From an uncultured Bacilli bacterium (GTDB taxonomy: Bacteria > Bacillota_I > Bacilli_A > RF39 > UBA660): a DNA stretch of 28,771 nucleotides. A program made the translations under genes and the position numbers. Below are positions 22,138 to 28,771 of this stretch, in pieces. The first letter of the stretch is position 1; each line of letters starts with the position of its first letter. The notes below the pieces were generated by a model that did no database searches, was not told the origin of the DNA, and saw only the letters and a list, made by a program, of their open reading frames with translations. The stretch lies in contig CANQBY010000001.1 of assembly GCA_947589695.1 (NCBI GenBank), positions 1 through 28,771 on the forward strand, read 5' to 3'.

Positions 22138-22365
22138 ATGATTAAAGTTAATATTGAAAGTGGAACTTATTTATTTAAACTTGATGACTTATTAAATTCA
22201 AAAAATATTAGTATAAATAAATTAATGAGAGATACTAATACTGATTTTAAAGTTATTAAAAGAATTATGAGTGGTGAACTTACTAGAATAGATATAATTG
22301 TTTTAGCAAGATTATGTGATTATTTAAATTGCAAAATTACTGATATAGTAGATTATCAAAAATAA
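22138..22365 (+). CDS. Small XRE-type HTH regulator (YozG-like)
   Basis: 75 residues: a helix-turn-helix domain of the HTH_26/YozG type. After a short beta-like N-terminus (IKVNIESGTYLFKL), the helices are LDDLLNSKNISINKLMRDT, DFKVIKRIMSGELTRIDIIVLARLCDYLNCKITDIVDY. GAGGAAG precedes the ATG. It lies 103 bp from the divergent 118-residue gene, with a palindromic operator candidate between. Its likely role is repression of that gene. After it comes 692 bp without a sound gene. Family assignment is good; regulatory target inferred from position. Confidence 0.8.
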   Translation: MIKVNIESGTYLFKLDDLLNSKNISINKLMRDTNTDFKVIKRIMSGELTRIDIIVLARLCDYLNCKITDIVDYQK

Positions 22366-22550
22366 AACGATAATCTATATAGTGAGAGATAAACCTAAAA
22401 TTACAGCATTTTATTAAACTAATTTTTAATAATTTAACAAAAAGTATTTTAAAATAGCAAAAATCATGATATTATTATAGCAATAAGTGATATTTATATC
22501 TCTTGTCTTGGAAGAGTTGTAGATAACTACTTCACTCGCTCAAACTTGAA

Positions 22551-22591
22551 AACAACTTACAAATTATTAAAAGTTTGTAAGTTGTTGTTTT
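22551..22591. terminator. 13-bp stem hairpin, likely bidirectional terminator
   Basis: AACAACTTACAAA (22551-22563) and its exact complement (22574-22586) around a 10-base loop; followed by GTTTTAT on the plus strand and by TTTTC on the minus strand. It probably ends the transcript of the HTH gene 186 bp upstream. Confidence 0.6.
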
Positions 22592-22627
22592 ATATAAAAA
22601 TCAAGAATTTCTGATGCTTGCACTTTT

Positions 22628-22740
22628 AAGGGTGATGATATAATTTTGTTACTCTTTTTAATTTTTAATATTTTAAAAACAATTAAATTATTCATTATTA
22701 CAAAAATAAATGAGAGCTAATTTTTTCAGCCATCACCCTT
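22628..22740. repeat. 113-bp segment framed by 10-bp inverted repeats
   Basis: AAGGGTGATG (22628-22637) and CATCACCCTT (22731-22740) are exact complements, unusually GC-containing for this stretch, and enclose 93 bp of almost pure A/T. The size and ends suggest a MITE-like insertion or the two ends of a deleted element. No flanking target duplication was evident. Confidence 0.35.
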
Positions 22741-22777
22741 TAATTATAAGAACCAAATTTGGAAAGAAGAAATTTTT

Positions 22778-22861
22778 ATGTTAAATTTTAAAATTATAGA
22801 AGAAGTTATTCCAAACAAAGAAGTTATTAATACTTTAAATACTTCATCATCATTCAGTTAA
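22778..22861 (+). pseudogene. Possible N-terminal stub of a serine recombinase
   Basis: A 27-residue ORF starting MLNFKIIEEVIPNKEVINT. Large serine recombinases of gut Bacillota often begin with a similar lysine/isoleucine-rich lead before their AYxRVST catalytic motif, which is absent here because the frame stops. The comparison is from memory and the stub is short, so it may be spurious. If real, it would be the island's lost integrase. Confidence 0.25.
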
Positions 22862-23057
22862 TAAATTTTTTTTAATAACTAAAAATATTAATATCTAGTT
22901 ATATAAATAATAATTTAACACGAAAGTATTAATTGAAGTATGATGAAATTCATCAATAAAATATGTTAGTACATTTTATATTTTAATTATTTTTAGTATT
23001 AGCAAGCACTGTAAATGTACTTCACATTTACGATTATTAGTAAATATTACAAAAAAT

Positions 23058-24944
23058 TTAATTTTCAAATAAATTTTCCTTAATTTTATTTTTCATTTTT
23101 TTAAATCTATTATCAAGAAAATTTAAATATGCTGATTTAAACTGTTCTTCATTAAGTTTTTCATCTAACCAAGCAAGGTCGCTTTTAATAGTAAAAGTGT
23201 ATCTATTTTCAATTTCTTCAATGCTTTTTATTTTGGCTAAATAATCACTATCTTGGTAAACAGTATTATCCTTTTTAGTTCGATTATCATATTCAGGTAA
23301 CAAACACAAGTTAGCAATTGAACTTATTGGTAGTCTAAATTCTTCGCTATAACTACTAATTTTAGATTTCATTAATGCTTTTGGAGCAAGATGTTCAATA
23401 TCATAATTAGAGTTATCATTTTGATCTGAAGCTTTAAATATATATGCATAAATTAAATTTAGCAAAATTTTTTCTGGCTCTTTAGGCATAGCAACTTGTT
23501 TTCTTTCATTTCTTTCACTATTCATTGAAGTGTAATAATTGTCCAATACTTTCTCAAAATCATTCCAACTAATTTCTCTATTATAATAATAATTTTCAAT
23601 AATGATATTATCTAATTTCTTATCTCCAGAGCCTTTCCATTTTTGACCTAATATATCCATTGCATATATTTTTAAAATATTTTTATCAAATATTTCTTTC
23701 ATATCTGCCCATTTCTTATTATTCGTTAAAAAATTAATAGTTAAATTTAAAACATCACCTTTTTCATTAGATTGAAAATCAGCATATTTATTTATAAAAA
23801 TAGTTGCAATTATTGATATAATTTGCATCTCTGTATGTAATGTTTTAATTCTTGAGTCGCTACGAGTGTTACCTTTAAATTTTGTTCCAACAGCTAATTT
23901 TTTGTCAACATAATCTATTGCTTCTATAATTTTTGAAAGAAATAATTCTACATTTTCTAAACCAATTAATTCTTTCAATTTAATATTCAGATTTTTTAAA
24001 TTAGAGCTTCTTTGTACTAAACAAGCATTTATGAGATTAAATCCAATACTTTCTACTTTTGTTTTTTCTTTTTCTTCGTAAGTGAATAAATACGGATATT
24101 TTTTACTAATCATTTTTCCAAAACCAAATACTAATTCAAAAATTGTAACTTCCCTATTTTTCATAAATTCAGTTGAATTATAATCATCTAGATCCATATT
24201 TTCATCAAGCATATTTTCATATCTATCTCTATTAATGCTTAAAATTTCATCAAATTTTTTATCTTTTATTTTAACTATATCTTGCCAAGCAGCAGAATAT
24301 ATCTGTTGTTTTGTCAATTTAGCCCCTTGTGAATTTATTCTTTCAAAAATTTCTGGAAGTAAACTTTCATCTCCTTCATATATTAATGCCGGAATAGATA
24401 CATCAGAAATCTGTTCGCAAATATTTTGAAATTCATTAAACATCGTTTTTATTAAATCTTTTATTTCTTTTTCTGTTTCTTTAGCAGTAGGCCATTCATT
24501 TATGATTTCGGCGACTAAATCTCCGTATTGCATTCTTTGAATATCCTTCATCGTTTTATGATTTTTTGTTACCCATTGCTTTATTATTTCAATAAGCTTT
24601 AACTTAATCGCATTTTTATCTCCTGTAACATTTAATTTATTTAATATCTTATTTATAATCTCTTCATCTAAATTTTCATCTGTAAAAAAGGCAGCCGGAT
24701 TTTTTACATATTCAATTATTGTAGTACTTCTTTGTAAGCCATCTATAATTTGCATATTATTATTCTTTTCATAAAGCAATATAGACCCAAAAGGATAACC
24801 TTTATACATTGAATCAATAAGTTGATCTTTTTGTTGTTTATTCCAAACTACACCTCTTTGATATTTTGGTACTGTAATTTTACCATTTTTTATGTCATTG
24901 CTTAATTTTTCCACACTTAAATTATCCATTTTCCATGTTCCCAT
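23058..24944 (-). CDS. DUF262/DUF1524 protein, GmrSD-like type IV restriction enzyme
   Basis: 628 residues. The N-terminal DUF262 (GmrS-like) domain shows VPKYQRGVVW (25-34), GYPFGSILLYE and the nucleotide-binding IIDGLQRSTTI (DGQQR-type motif at 68-72). The C-terminal DUF1524 (GmrD-like) HNH domain shows DIEHLAPKA (His518), then IANLCLLPE (Asn545) and Asn554. In GmrSD enzymes the DUF262 part hydrolyses NTP and the HNH part cuts DNA carrying modified bases, such as glucosylated hydroxymethylcytosine of phages. Both halves are in one chain here, as in many single-chain homologues. AAGGAGG precedes the ATG at 24944. It is the rightmost gene of the island, 152 bp from the right flanking repeat. 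The antiphage role is inferred from the family. Confidence 0.88.
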   Translation of the reverse strand: MGTWKMDNLSVEKLSNDIKNGKITVPKYQRGVVWNKQQKDQLIDSMYKGYPFGSILLYEKNNNMQIIDGLQRSTTIIEYVKNPAAFFTDENLDEEIINKILNKLNVTGDKNAIKLKLIEIIKQWVTKNHKTMKDIQRMQYGDLVAEIINEWPTAKETEKEIKDLIKTMFNEFQNICEQISDVSIPALIYEGDESLLPEIFERINSQGAKLTKQQIYSAAWQDIVKIKDKKFDEILSINRDRYENMLDENMDLDDYNSTEFMKNREVTIFELVFGFGKMISKKYPYLFTYEEKEKTKVESIGFNLINACLVQRSSNLKNLNIKLKELIGLENVELFLSKIIEAIDYVDKKLAVGTKFKGNTRSDSRIKTLHTEMQIISIIATIFINKYADFQSNEKGDVLNLTINFLTNNKKWADMKEIFDKNILKIYAMDILGQKWKGSGDKKLDNIIIENYYYNREISWNDFEKVLDNYYTSMNSERNERKQVAMPKEPEKILLNLIYAYIFKASDQNDNSNYDIEHLAPKALMKSKISSYSEEFRLPISSIANLCLLPEYDNRTKKDNTVYQDSDYLAKIKSIEEIENRYTFTIKSDLAWLDEKLNEEQFKSAYLNFLDNRFKKMKNKIKENLFEN

Positions 24945-25095
24945 ACTTTTTACCTCCTTAAAAATTTATTAATAATTACAATATTAGTATAATATAAATT
25001 TTTAAAAAACTCTAGACAATTATTGAAAAATTTAATAAAAATGAAAGAGAAGTTCGTAAGTTGTAGCTTTATCGCTCAATTTATTTTGGTTTTTT

Positions 25096-25223
25096 CCCCC
25101 CTCTTTTTTTCGGGTTTTTTATTTATATTTTTGTTTTTACATAGCATTTAGGAAGGCGTCATACAAAGCCAAAGACATAAACGATAATATACACAGAATT
25201 GATTAGTTTTTATTAATACTTTT
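25096..25223 (+). repeat. Right copy of the island-flanking direct repeat
   Basis: Same orientation as 16916-17044 and nearly identical, but without the doubled GTAGCA and with a few substitutions (ACATAGCA for ACGTAGCA, GAAGGCGTC for GAATACGTC, AAACGATAA for AAATGATAA). The copy starts in the right arm of the tRNA terminator, preceded here by a C-rich CCCCCC run, so it is a duplicated tRNA-downstream segment rather than part of a tRNA. Confidence 0.85.
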
Positions 25224-25258
25224 AAAACAAAAACTATTAAGATTATTTTATAATTGTC

Positions 25259-25293
25259 TAAATAAAAGATTATCAATTTCATGTGATAATCTT
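25259..25293 (-). terminator. Terminator of the sigma/anti-sigma operon
   Basis: AAGATTATCA (25266-25275) and TGATAATCTT (25284-25293), a perfect 10-bp stem with an eight-base loop; on the minus strand it is followed by TTATTT. It lies 37 bp beyond the anti-sigma stop codon. Confidence 0.75.
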
Positions 25294-25329
25294 ACTTATA
25301 TTAATTGTAATTTGGATAATTAATCATCT

Positions 25330-26049
25330 TTATTTTAAAATTGATACTAAATAATCAGAAAATTCTTGTTCTGTTATATTAGAAGTTTCAATATCAAAAT
25401 TATAGCCATTATAACTAAATATAGTATAAAAACTTTTCTCATATTTGTATATTCTTAATTCTATACCATTTATAGTTGTTATTTTACTATCTTCTTCACT
25501 AAAATAATAATCTCTTAATGGTTCTTGATCTTTAGAATATTTAACCTCAATACTTCTTTCGTTACCATCAGTAATAAGCATTATATAATTAGCTATTACA
25601 TTATATTCATTGCTCTCAATATCCTTTTTAGTATAAACAATATAATTTTTAGTTTGGGTTAAATCACTAGGAATAATAAACCATTCTTCATTTTGATTAG
25701 CATTTACTTTAAAAGGATAAGGTATATTAAGACCACTAACAGTTTTAATATCAGCATCTAAACTTGTCATACCTACTTTTGATAAATCATTTATATTTAA
25801 AGTTATATTGTTTTCTTTATCAATATATGGTTTATTTTCATATAAGTTTTTATTATCATTTTTATAATTTAAAAATATAATTCCACTTATAAAAACTGCC
25901 AAACATATTGGTACTAAAGACCATTTTAATAAATTATTTTCTTTTTTCATTTTTCTTTCCTTTTCTATTTTTGTAATTATTTCATTATAATTATTTGTTG
26001 GGTTAATATCTTGTTCTATAGCATTTTTTAATTTTTCTTTGTTAGTCAT
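25330..26049 (-). CDS. Membrane-bound putative anti-sigma factor
   Basis: 239 residues from the ATG at 26049, which has GGGGG 8 nt upstream and lies within the last codons of the sigma gene (8-bp overlap); an in-frame ATG at 26070 lacks a good site. The cytoplasmic ~45 residues (KEKLKNAIEQDINPTNNYNEIITKIEKERKMKKENN) are helical and would bind the sigma factor. A membrane helix follows (about 46-62, SLVPICLAVFISGIIFL), then an extracellular ~170-residue domain with many beta strands and no motif I know. It presumably holds the ECF sigma factor inactive until an envelope signal arrives. The role is inferred from gene order and topology. There is no zinc-binding ZAS motif. Confidence 0.75.
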   Translation of the reverse strand: MTNKEKLKNAIEQDINPTNNYNEIITKIEKERKMKKENNLLKWSLVPICLAVFISGIIFLNYKNDNKNLYENKPYIDKENNITLNINDLSKVGMTSLDADIKTVSGLNIPYPFKVNANQNEEWFIIPSDLTQTKNYIVYTKKDIESNEYNVIANYIMLITDGNERSIEVKYSKDQEPLRDYYFSEEDSKITTINGIELRIYKYEKSFYTIFSYNGYNFDIETSNITEQEFSDYLVSILK

Positions 26050-26593
26050 GAGAAATACCCCCATTTCCAAAATTTTTTTGCAATTCCTTTAATGTCCTAT
26101 AGATTAAATTTTTTATATACGATTCACTCACTTTTAATTCTTTAGAGATTTCTTTAATTGATAAGTCTAATTTATAATATAAATAAAATACTTTAGGAAT
26201 ATCTTGATTTTTTTGACTTTTAATAAATTGCCATATAGTATTCCAATTATCTTTTTGAATAACAAAATTTTCAATATTTATTTTATCTTCTAATAAAACA
26301 ATTAACTCTATATCTTTATCATTTTTTTCAAATATAGAGATAGTCTTTATTTTTTTTAGTATTGTATAATGCTTTTTGATTTTGTTATTAGCAATACCCA
26401 TAAGATAACTTTTAATATTAATATCTGATAATTCTTTTTTATTTAGGATATTCCATAATTCTAAATAAGTTTCTTGGATAATATCGTTAGTATCATTTAT
26501 ATTATGACATTTTACAATTACAAATTTAAGTAAATCTAAATAAGTTTTATCATATATATCATTAAATTTAGATAGGTAAGATTCGCTAGCCAT
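26042..26593 (-). CDS. ECF-family RNA polymerase sigma factor
   Basis: 183 residues from the ATG at 26593, placed 6 nt after AGGTG; an ATG at 26599 and a GTG at 26602 are alternatives. Region 2 is visible in FNDIYDKTYLDLLKFVI and DIIQETYLELWN (the core-binding helix), followed by IKSYLMGIANNKIKKHY. Region 4 is a helix-turn-helix near the C-terminus: LSIKEISKELKVSESYIKNLIYRTLKEL. There is no sigma region 1 or 3, as expected for ECF. It directs polymerase to a small regulon, probably envelope stress, and is controlled by the membrane partner encoded with an 8-bp overlap. A TGAAAC element upstream suggests self-activation. Confidence 0.9.
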   Translation of the reverse strand: MASESYLSKFNDIYDKTYLDLLKFVIVKCHNINDTNDIIQETYLELWNILNKKELSDINIKSYLMGIANNKIKKHYTILKKIKTISIFEKNDKDIELIVLLEDKINIENFVIQKDNWNTIWQFIKSQKNQDIPKVFYLYYKLDLSIKEISKELKVSESYIKNLIYRTLKELQKNFGNGGISHD

Positions 26594-26636
26594 ATTCATC
26601 ACCTACAATATAATAATCCCAATTTTTTAAGGAAAA

Positions 26637-26642
26637 GTTTCA
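26637..26642 (-). promoter_or_regulatory. ECF-type -35 element upstream of the sigma gene
   Basis: On the minus strand TGAAAC followed by TTTT, 44 bp before the ATG at 26593. TGAAAC is the classic -35 of SigW/SigX-like ECF promoters. Sixteen bases further is GGGATTATTA, which does not match the usual CGTA/CGTC -10, so recognition by this particular sigma is a hypothesis. Confidence 0.4.
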
Positions 26643-26711
26643 AAAAATTATTTTTTTATACATAGAAAAAGCAAATTAAAAATAATTTACTCCCACAAAT
26701 GGTAACTTTGA

Positions 26712-27011
26712 TTACATTTTAACTCTTAAATCCTTGCAAGTATCTAATACTATATCTTTTAATGTTTCTTTATTATCGACATCAATAACTAAATACATAG
26801 GTTTAGCACTTTCATAAGGTATAGATTCTTGCATATTATATTTTTTATTACTATCTACTATTTTAACAAGTAATCTATCATCATAAATACCACCAAATAA
26901 TATTCCATTATAATAAAGTAAATATTCTCCCATCATTGATTTGCAAGTAATCGTATCTAATAAGTTTAATTGTTCTAATACAAAATCTTTAAACTCTTTT
27001 GTTGTAGCCAT
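26712..27011 (-). CDS. TfoX N-terminal domain protein
   Basis: 99 residues from the ATG at 27011 (GGAG about 10 nt upstream); the frame is open to 27086 but without a ribosome binding site. The sequence matches the stand-alone TfoX_N family: MATTKEFKDFVLEQL, then SMMGEYLLYYNGILFGGIYDDRLLVK and PYESAKPMYLVIDVD, then a helical end. In Haemophilus and Vibrio TfoX regulates competence genes, but these short Firmicutes proteins lack the C-terminal HhH domain and their function is not known. Likely cytoplasmic. It stands alone between the sigma factor and the CPBP protease genes. Confidence 0.85.
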   Translation of the reverse strand: MATTKEFKDFVLEQLNLLDTITCKSMMGEYLLYYNGILFGGIYDDRLLVKIVDSNKKYNMQESIPYESAKPMYLVIDVDNKETLKDIVLDTCKDLRVKM

Positions 27012-27164
27012 ATAATCAATTCTCCAATTCTTTCGCAAAATACTATTTGTTTCATTAAATATTATATCAAAAAAAGTAAATCTCATATAGAGTATTTTTA
27101 GATTTAGAACACAAGTGTTTATAAAGTTCTTTCCAATTATTAGAAAAATAATTCTTTTTTTCTA

Positions 27165-27192
27165 TTGATACTATCTTAAAAAGTAGTATAAT
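27165..27192 (+). promoter_or_regulatory. Promoter of the CPBP protease gene
   Basis: TTGATA (27165-27170), 16 bp, TATAAT (27187-27192, perfect). The start would be near 27199, giving a leader of about 32 nt before the ATG at 27231. Confidence 0.6.
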
Positions 27193-27230
27193 TTTTGATA
27201 AGAAAATAATATTGTTATAGAGTTGGTAAT

Positions 27231-27956
27231 ATGAATTTAAAAGTTAAAAAATATTTGTTTATTACTTTTGGAATAAGTTGGATAAGTTGGTTAACAGTGA
27301 TTATATTAATGCAATTTGGTCTTGCTAAATATCCCGATATTTTAAGTGGTTTAATAGGAATCATAGGAACTTTAGGCCCTTCTATTGCGGCAATTATGAT
27401 GGTAGAAGGGCGAAAAAATTTAAGAAATATCTTCCATTTTATATTTAATAAAAAAGAAAAAACTTATTTCTATTTAATTATTTTTAGTATAATTTTAATT
27501 TTAAGTTTTGCTTTTATTGGCACTTATAATAAAGAAATACCATATTATTTTATAATACCATTATTTATATATGCTTTAACTTTTGGAGGTGGCTTTGAAG
27601 AATTAGGATGGAGAGGAATACTGCAACCCAATTTAGAAAAACAGCATTCATTTATCATTAGTGCATTAATAACCGGAATTATATGGGGATTATGGCATGC
27701 TCCACTCCAAATAATTCAAGGGTATGCTTTATTTGATCTTAGTTTTTTTCCATTTATGTTGGGAATAATAACGTTTAGCATTTTTTTAGCTTATATTTAT
27801 CAAAAAACAAATTCTATATTTTGCTGTGCTTTTTTTCATGGTTTATATAATACCTTAACAACAATTTTTATAACTAATATTGGATCATTAATTATAGAGT
27901 TATTACTGGCGGTAATATGCTTAGCTTTATATTATAAAGAAAAAATAAGAAAATAA
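27231..27956 (+). CDS. CPBP-family intramembrane metalloprotease (CAAX protease-like)
   Basis: 241 residues, six to eight hydrophobic segments. The Abi/CPBP motifs are complete: FEELGWRG (Glu123, Glu124, Arg128), IIWGLWHAPLQ (His156) and FFHGLYNTLT (His203, Asn207), forming the intramembrane active site. Family members cleave prenylated or other membrane substrates; bacterial ones act in bacteriocin self-immunity, signalling or membrane protein processing. No bacteriocin gene lies nearby, so the substrate is unknown. It is a single-gene unit with its own promoter and a terminator 14 bp past the stop codon. The ribosome binding site is weak (GTTGGTA). Confidence 0.9.
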   Translation: MNLKVKKYLFITFGISWISWLTVIILMQFGLAKYPDILSGLIGIIGTLGPSIAAIMMVEGRKNLRNIFHFIFNKKEKTYFYLIIFSIILILSFAFIGTYNKEIPYYFIIPLFIYALTFGGGFEELGWRGILQPNLEKQHSFIISALITGIIWGLWHAPLQIIQGYALFDLSFFPFMLGIITFSIFLAYIYQKTNSIFCCAFFHGLYNTLTTIFITNIGSLIIELLLAVICLALYYKEKIRK

Positions 27957-27969
27957 TTTTAATAAAAAC

Positions 27970-28022
27970 CCCCTAAGATATTTTGATACTTTAGTAAAAA
28001 TTCTTAGGGGTTTAATTTTTTT
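27970..28022. terminator. Bidirectional terminator between the CPBP and HD genes
   Basis: CCCCTAAGA (27970-27978) and TCTTAGGGG (28002-28010), a perfect 9-bp stem with a 23-base loop. Plus-strand T-run at 28011-28022 (TTTAATTTTTTT); on the minus strand the stem is followed by GTTTTTATT. It serves both convergent genes. Confidence 0.85.
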
Positions 28023-28040
28023 GACATAAATTAAATAAGC

Positions 28041-28691
28041 TTATTTTAATTTTCGCTTTCTTTCACCTATTTCATTATTGATTGCATAATTGGAAACAGC
28101 TTTAAAATTATCATCATAAGGATAAACCTGTTGACCAAATTGAAGCCACATTGTTGACCAAGAAGCACCATTTTTAAGTAATTCTTTAACTATTTCATTG
28201 TTCATAGTTGCATTACCTTCTTGTTTAGCTAAATCAACACAACCTTCTTCGTCATATAATTTACTTTGTAAATCACATTCTAATTTATCGCATTGATAAG
28301 CAAACACTGATTCTTTGGTATTTCGGGCATCAAATTCTAAAAATAATTCTTCAATTTGACTACCGTCTAATAAACCACTTAATATTCTATGAACTGCTTC
28401 ATGTTCCAGTTTCTCTTTTTCTTGTTTAGATATTTGAAATTGGGTTAAATCGCCAATGATAGTCTCACCAATTTCATGTACTGCTAGCATAAATATAACT
28501 TTCATAATATTAATATCATATTTATACTCTGATTTCATAGCAATTGCTAGCATTTGGACTCCGAAAATATGTTCTGCAACACTTTCAATTCTTTCTCTTT
28601 GAACATTCCAATTTTTCCAACCTGTTCTTATAACATTTTTTAATCTATTACATATAACATAATAATTTATTACATTTTGTTCTTTTGACAT
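28041..28691 (-). CDS. HD-domain hydrolase, YfbR-like 5'-deoxynucleotidase
   Basis: 216 residues, close to the ~200 of YfbR-type enzymes. HD motifs are in place: RIESVAEHIFGV (His41), LAVHEIGETIIGD (His72-Glu73 in the position of HD, with Asp81), and a later metal-ligand Asp in AYQCDKLECDLQ. The second motif reads HE rather than HD, as in the HD_3 subgroup. Such enzymes remove the 5' phosphate from deoxynucleoside monophosphates, using a divalent metal, in the cytoplasm. The start ATG follows GAGGCAATTTT. Upstream sequence to the window end is AT-rich and not clearly resolved as a promoter. Substrate range is inferred from the family. Confidence 0.8.
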   Translation of the reverse strand: MSKEQNVINYYVICNRLKNVIRTGWKNWNVQRERIESVAEHIFGVQMLAIAMKSEYKYDINIMKVIFMLAVHEIGETIIGDLTQFQISKQEKEKLEHEAVHRILSGLLDGSQIEELFLEFDARNTKESVFAYQCDKLECDLQSKLYDEEGCVDLAKQEGNATMNNEIVKELLKNGASWSTMWLQFGQQVYPYDDNFKAVSNYAINNEIGERKRKLK

Positions 28692-28771
28692 AAAATTGCC
28701 TCTTTTCGATGAATTATTATAGTCTTTAATTTTATATTTGTCAATAATATCAATTGTTTGTGACTTTTAAG

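Larger units (their letters stand above)
22366..23057. other. Decayed or non-coding stretch inside the island
   Basis: 692 bp with no intact gene. It holds a 13-bp perfect inverted repeat at 22551-22586 that can act as a terminator in either direction, a 10-bp inverted repeat framing 22628-22740, a 27-codon ORF that may be a recombinase stub (22778-22861), and an 8-bp stem at 23011-23031 (GTAAATGT/ACATTTAC) just past the end of the GmrSD-like gene. The content suggests remnants of deleted mobile genes. Confidence 0.5.
24945..25329. other. Non-coding right end of the island and junction
   Basis: Contains the ribosome binding site and probable AT-rich promoter of the GmrSD-like gene (TATTAT near 24990 on the minus strand, -35 unclear), then the right flanking repeat (25096-25223) and the terminator of the sigma/anti-sigma operon (25259-25293). 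No ORF is credible. Confidence 0.5.

Noticed and set aside
1082..28691. Mycoplasma-type genetic code (TGA as Trp)
   Set aside because: Trp residues in conserved motifs are TGG, and the two in-frame TGA codons end genes directly before ribosome binding sites.

Overview
The window is a strongly AT-rich chromosomal segment from a low-GC Bacillota, probably an uncultured gut lineage of the RF39/Erysipelotrichia type. That placement is an inference from gene content and base composition, not from a marker gene. Supporting it are a cotJ-type spore-coat pair, a lipoteichoic acid synthase-like enzyme, the cdaA-cdaR c-di-AMP pair, AGGAGG-type ribosome binding sites and the standard genetic code (Trp is TGG; TGA occurs only as a stop, twice).

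Layout. 1-4309 (minus strand): the 5' part of murD, a large membrane-anchored protein with an HExxH motif, a secreted glucosaminidase/lysozyme-like protein and a small unknown protein. 4371-5453 (plus): a SEDS (RodA/FtsW) glycan polymerase. It is followed by a candidate small RNA of about 150 nt with its own promoter and a UUCG-loop terminator. 5788-7212 (minus): a surface protein with an abruptly GC-rich cassette near its C-terminus that looks like a diversified (DGR-type) variable region. It is divergent from a small XRE regulator (7384-7608), and the shared intergenic region carries three evenly spaced 19-bp operator-like repeats across a strong promoter. 7764-11923 (minus): a coiled-coil protein, a small unknown protein, diadenylate cyclase CdaA and its regulator CdaR. 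12086-13088 (plus): a protein combining CotJA-like and CotJB regions, then CotJC. 13131-16726 (minus): an LtaS-like enzyme and two membrane-anchored unknowns.

16824-16898 is tRNA-Gly(GCC). Immediately downstream lies an 8-kb accessory island, bounded by a near-identical direct repeat of about 120 bp (16916-17044 and 25096-25223). Inside it are (i) a compact four-gene minus-strand operon (21331 to 17353) with its own promoter, encoding a six-zinc-ribbon protein with a Vsr-like nuclease core, a small PD-(D/E)XK nuclease-like protein, a protein resembling HhH/OGG-fold proteins and a 404-residue unknown; (ii) a divergent XRE regulator and unknown-gene pair; (iii) a 692-bp decayed stretch; and (iv) a DUF262/DUF1524 GmrSD-like type IV restriction protein. 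The island looks like a defence island, and the four-gene operon is the best candidate here for an undescribed system.

25330-28691 returns to ordinary genes: an ECF sigma factor with a membrane-bound putative anti-sigma partner, a TfoX N-terminal domain protein, a CPBP-family intramembrane protease and an HD-domain nucleotidase. Envelope functions (MurD, SEDS, LtaS, CdaA/R, glucosaminidase, ECF pair) dominate the non-island parts.
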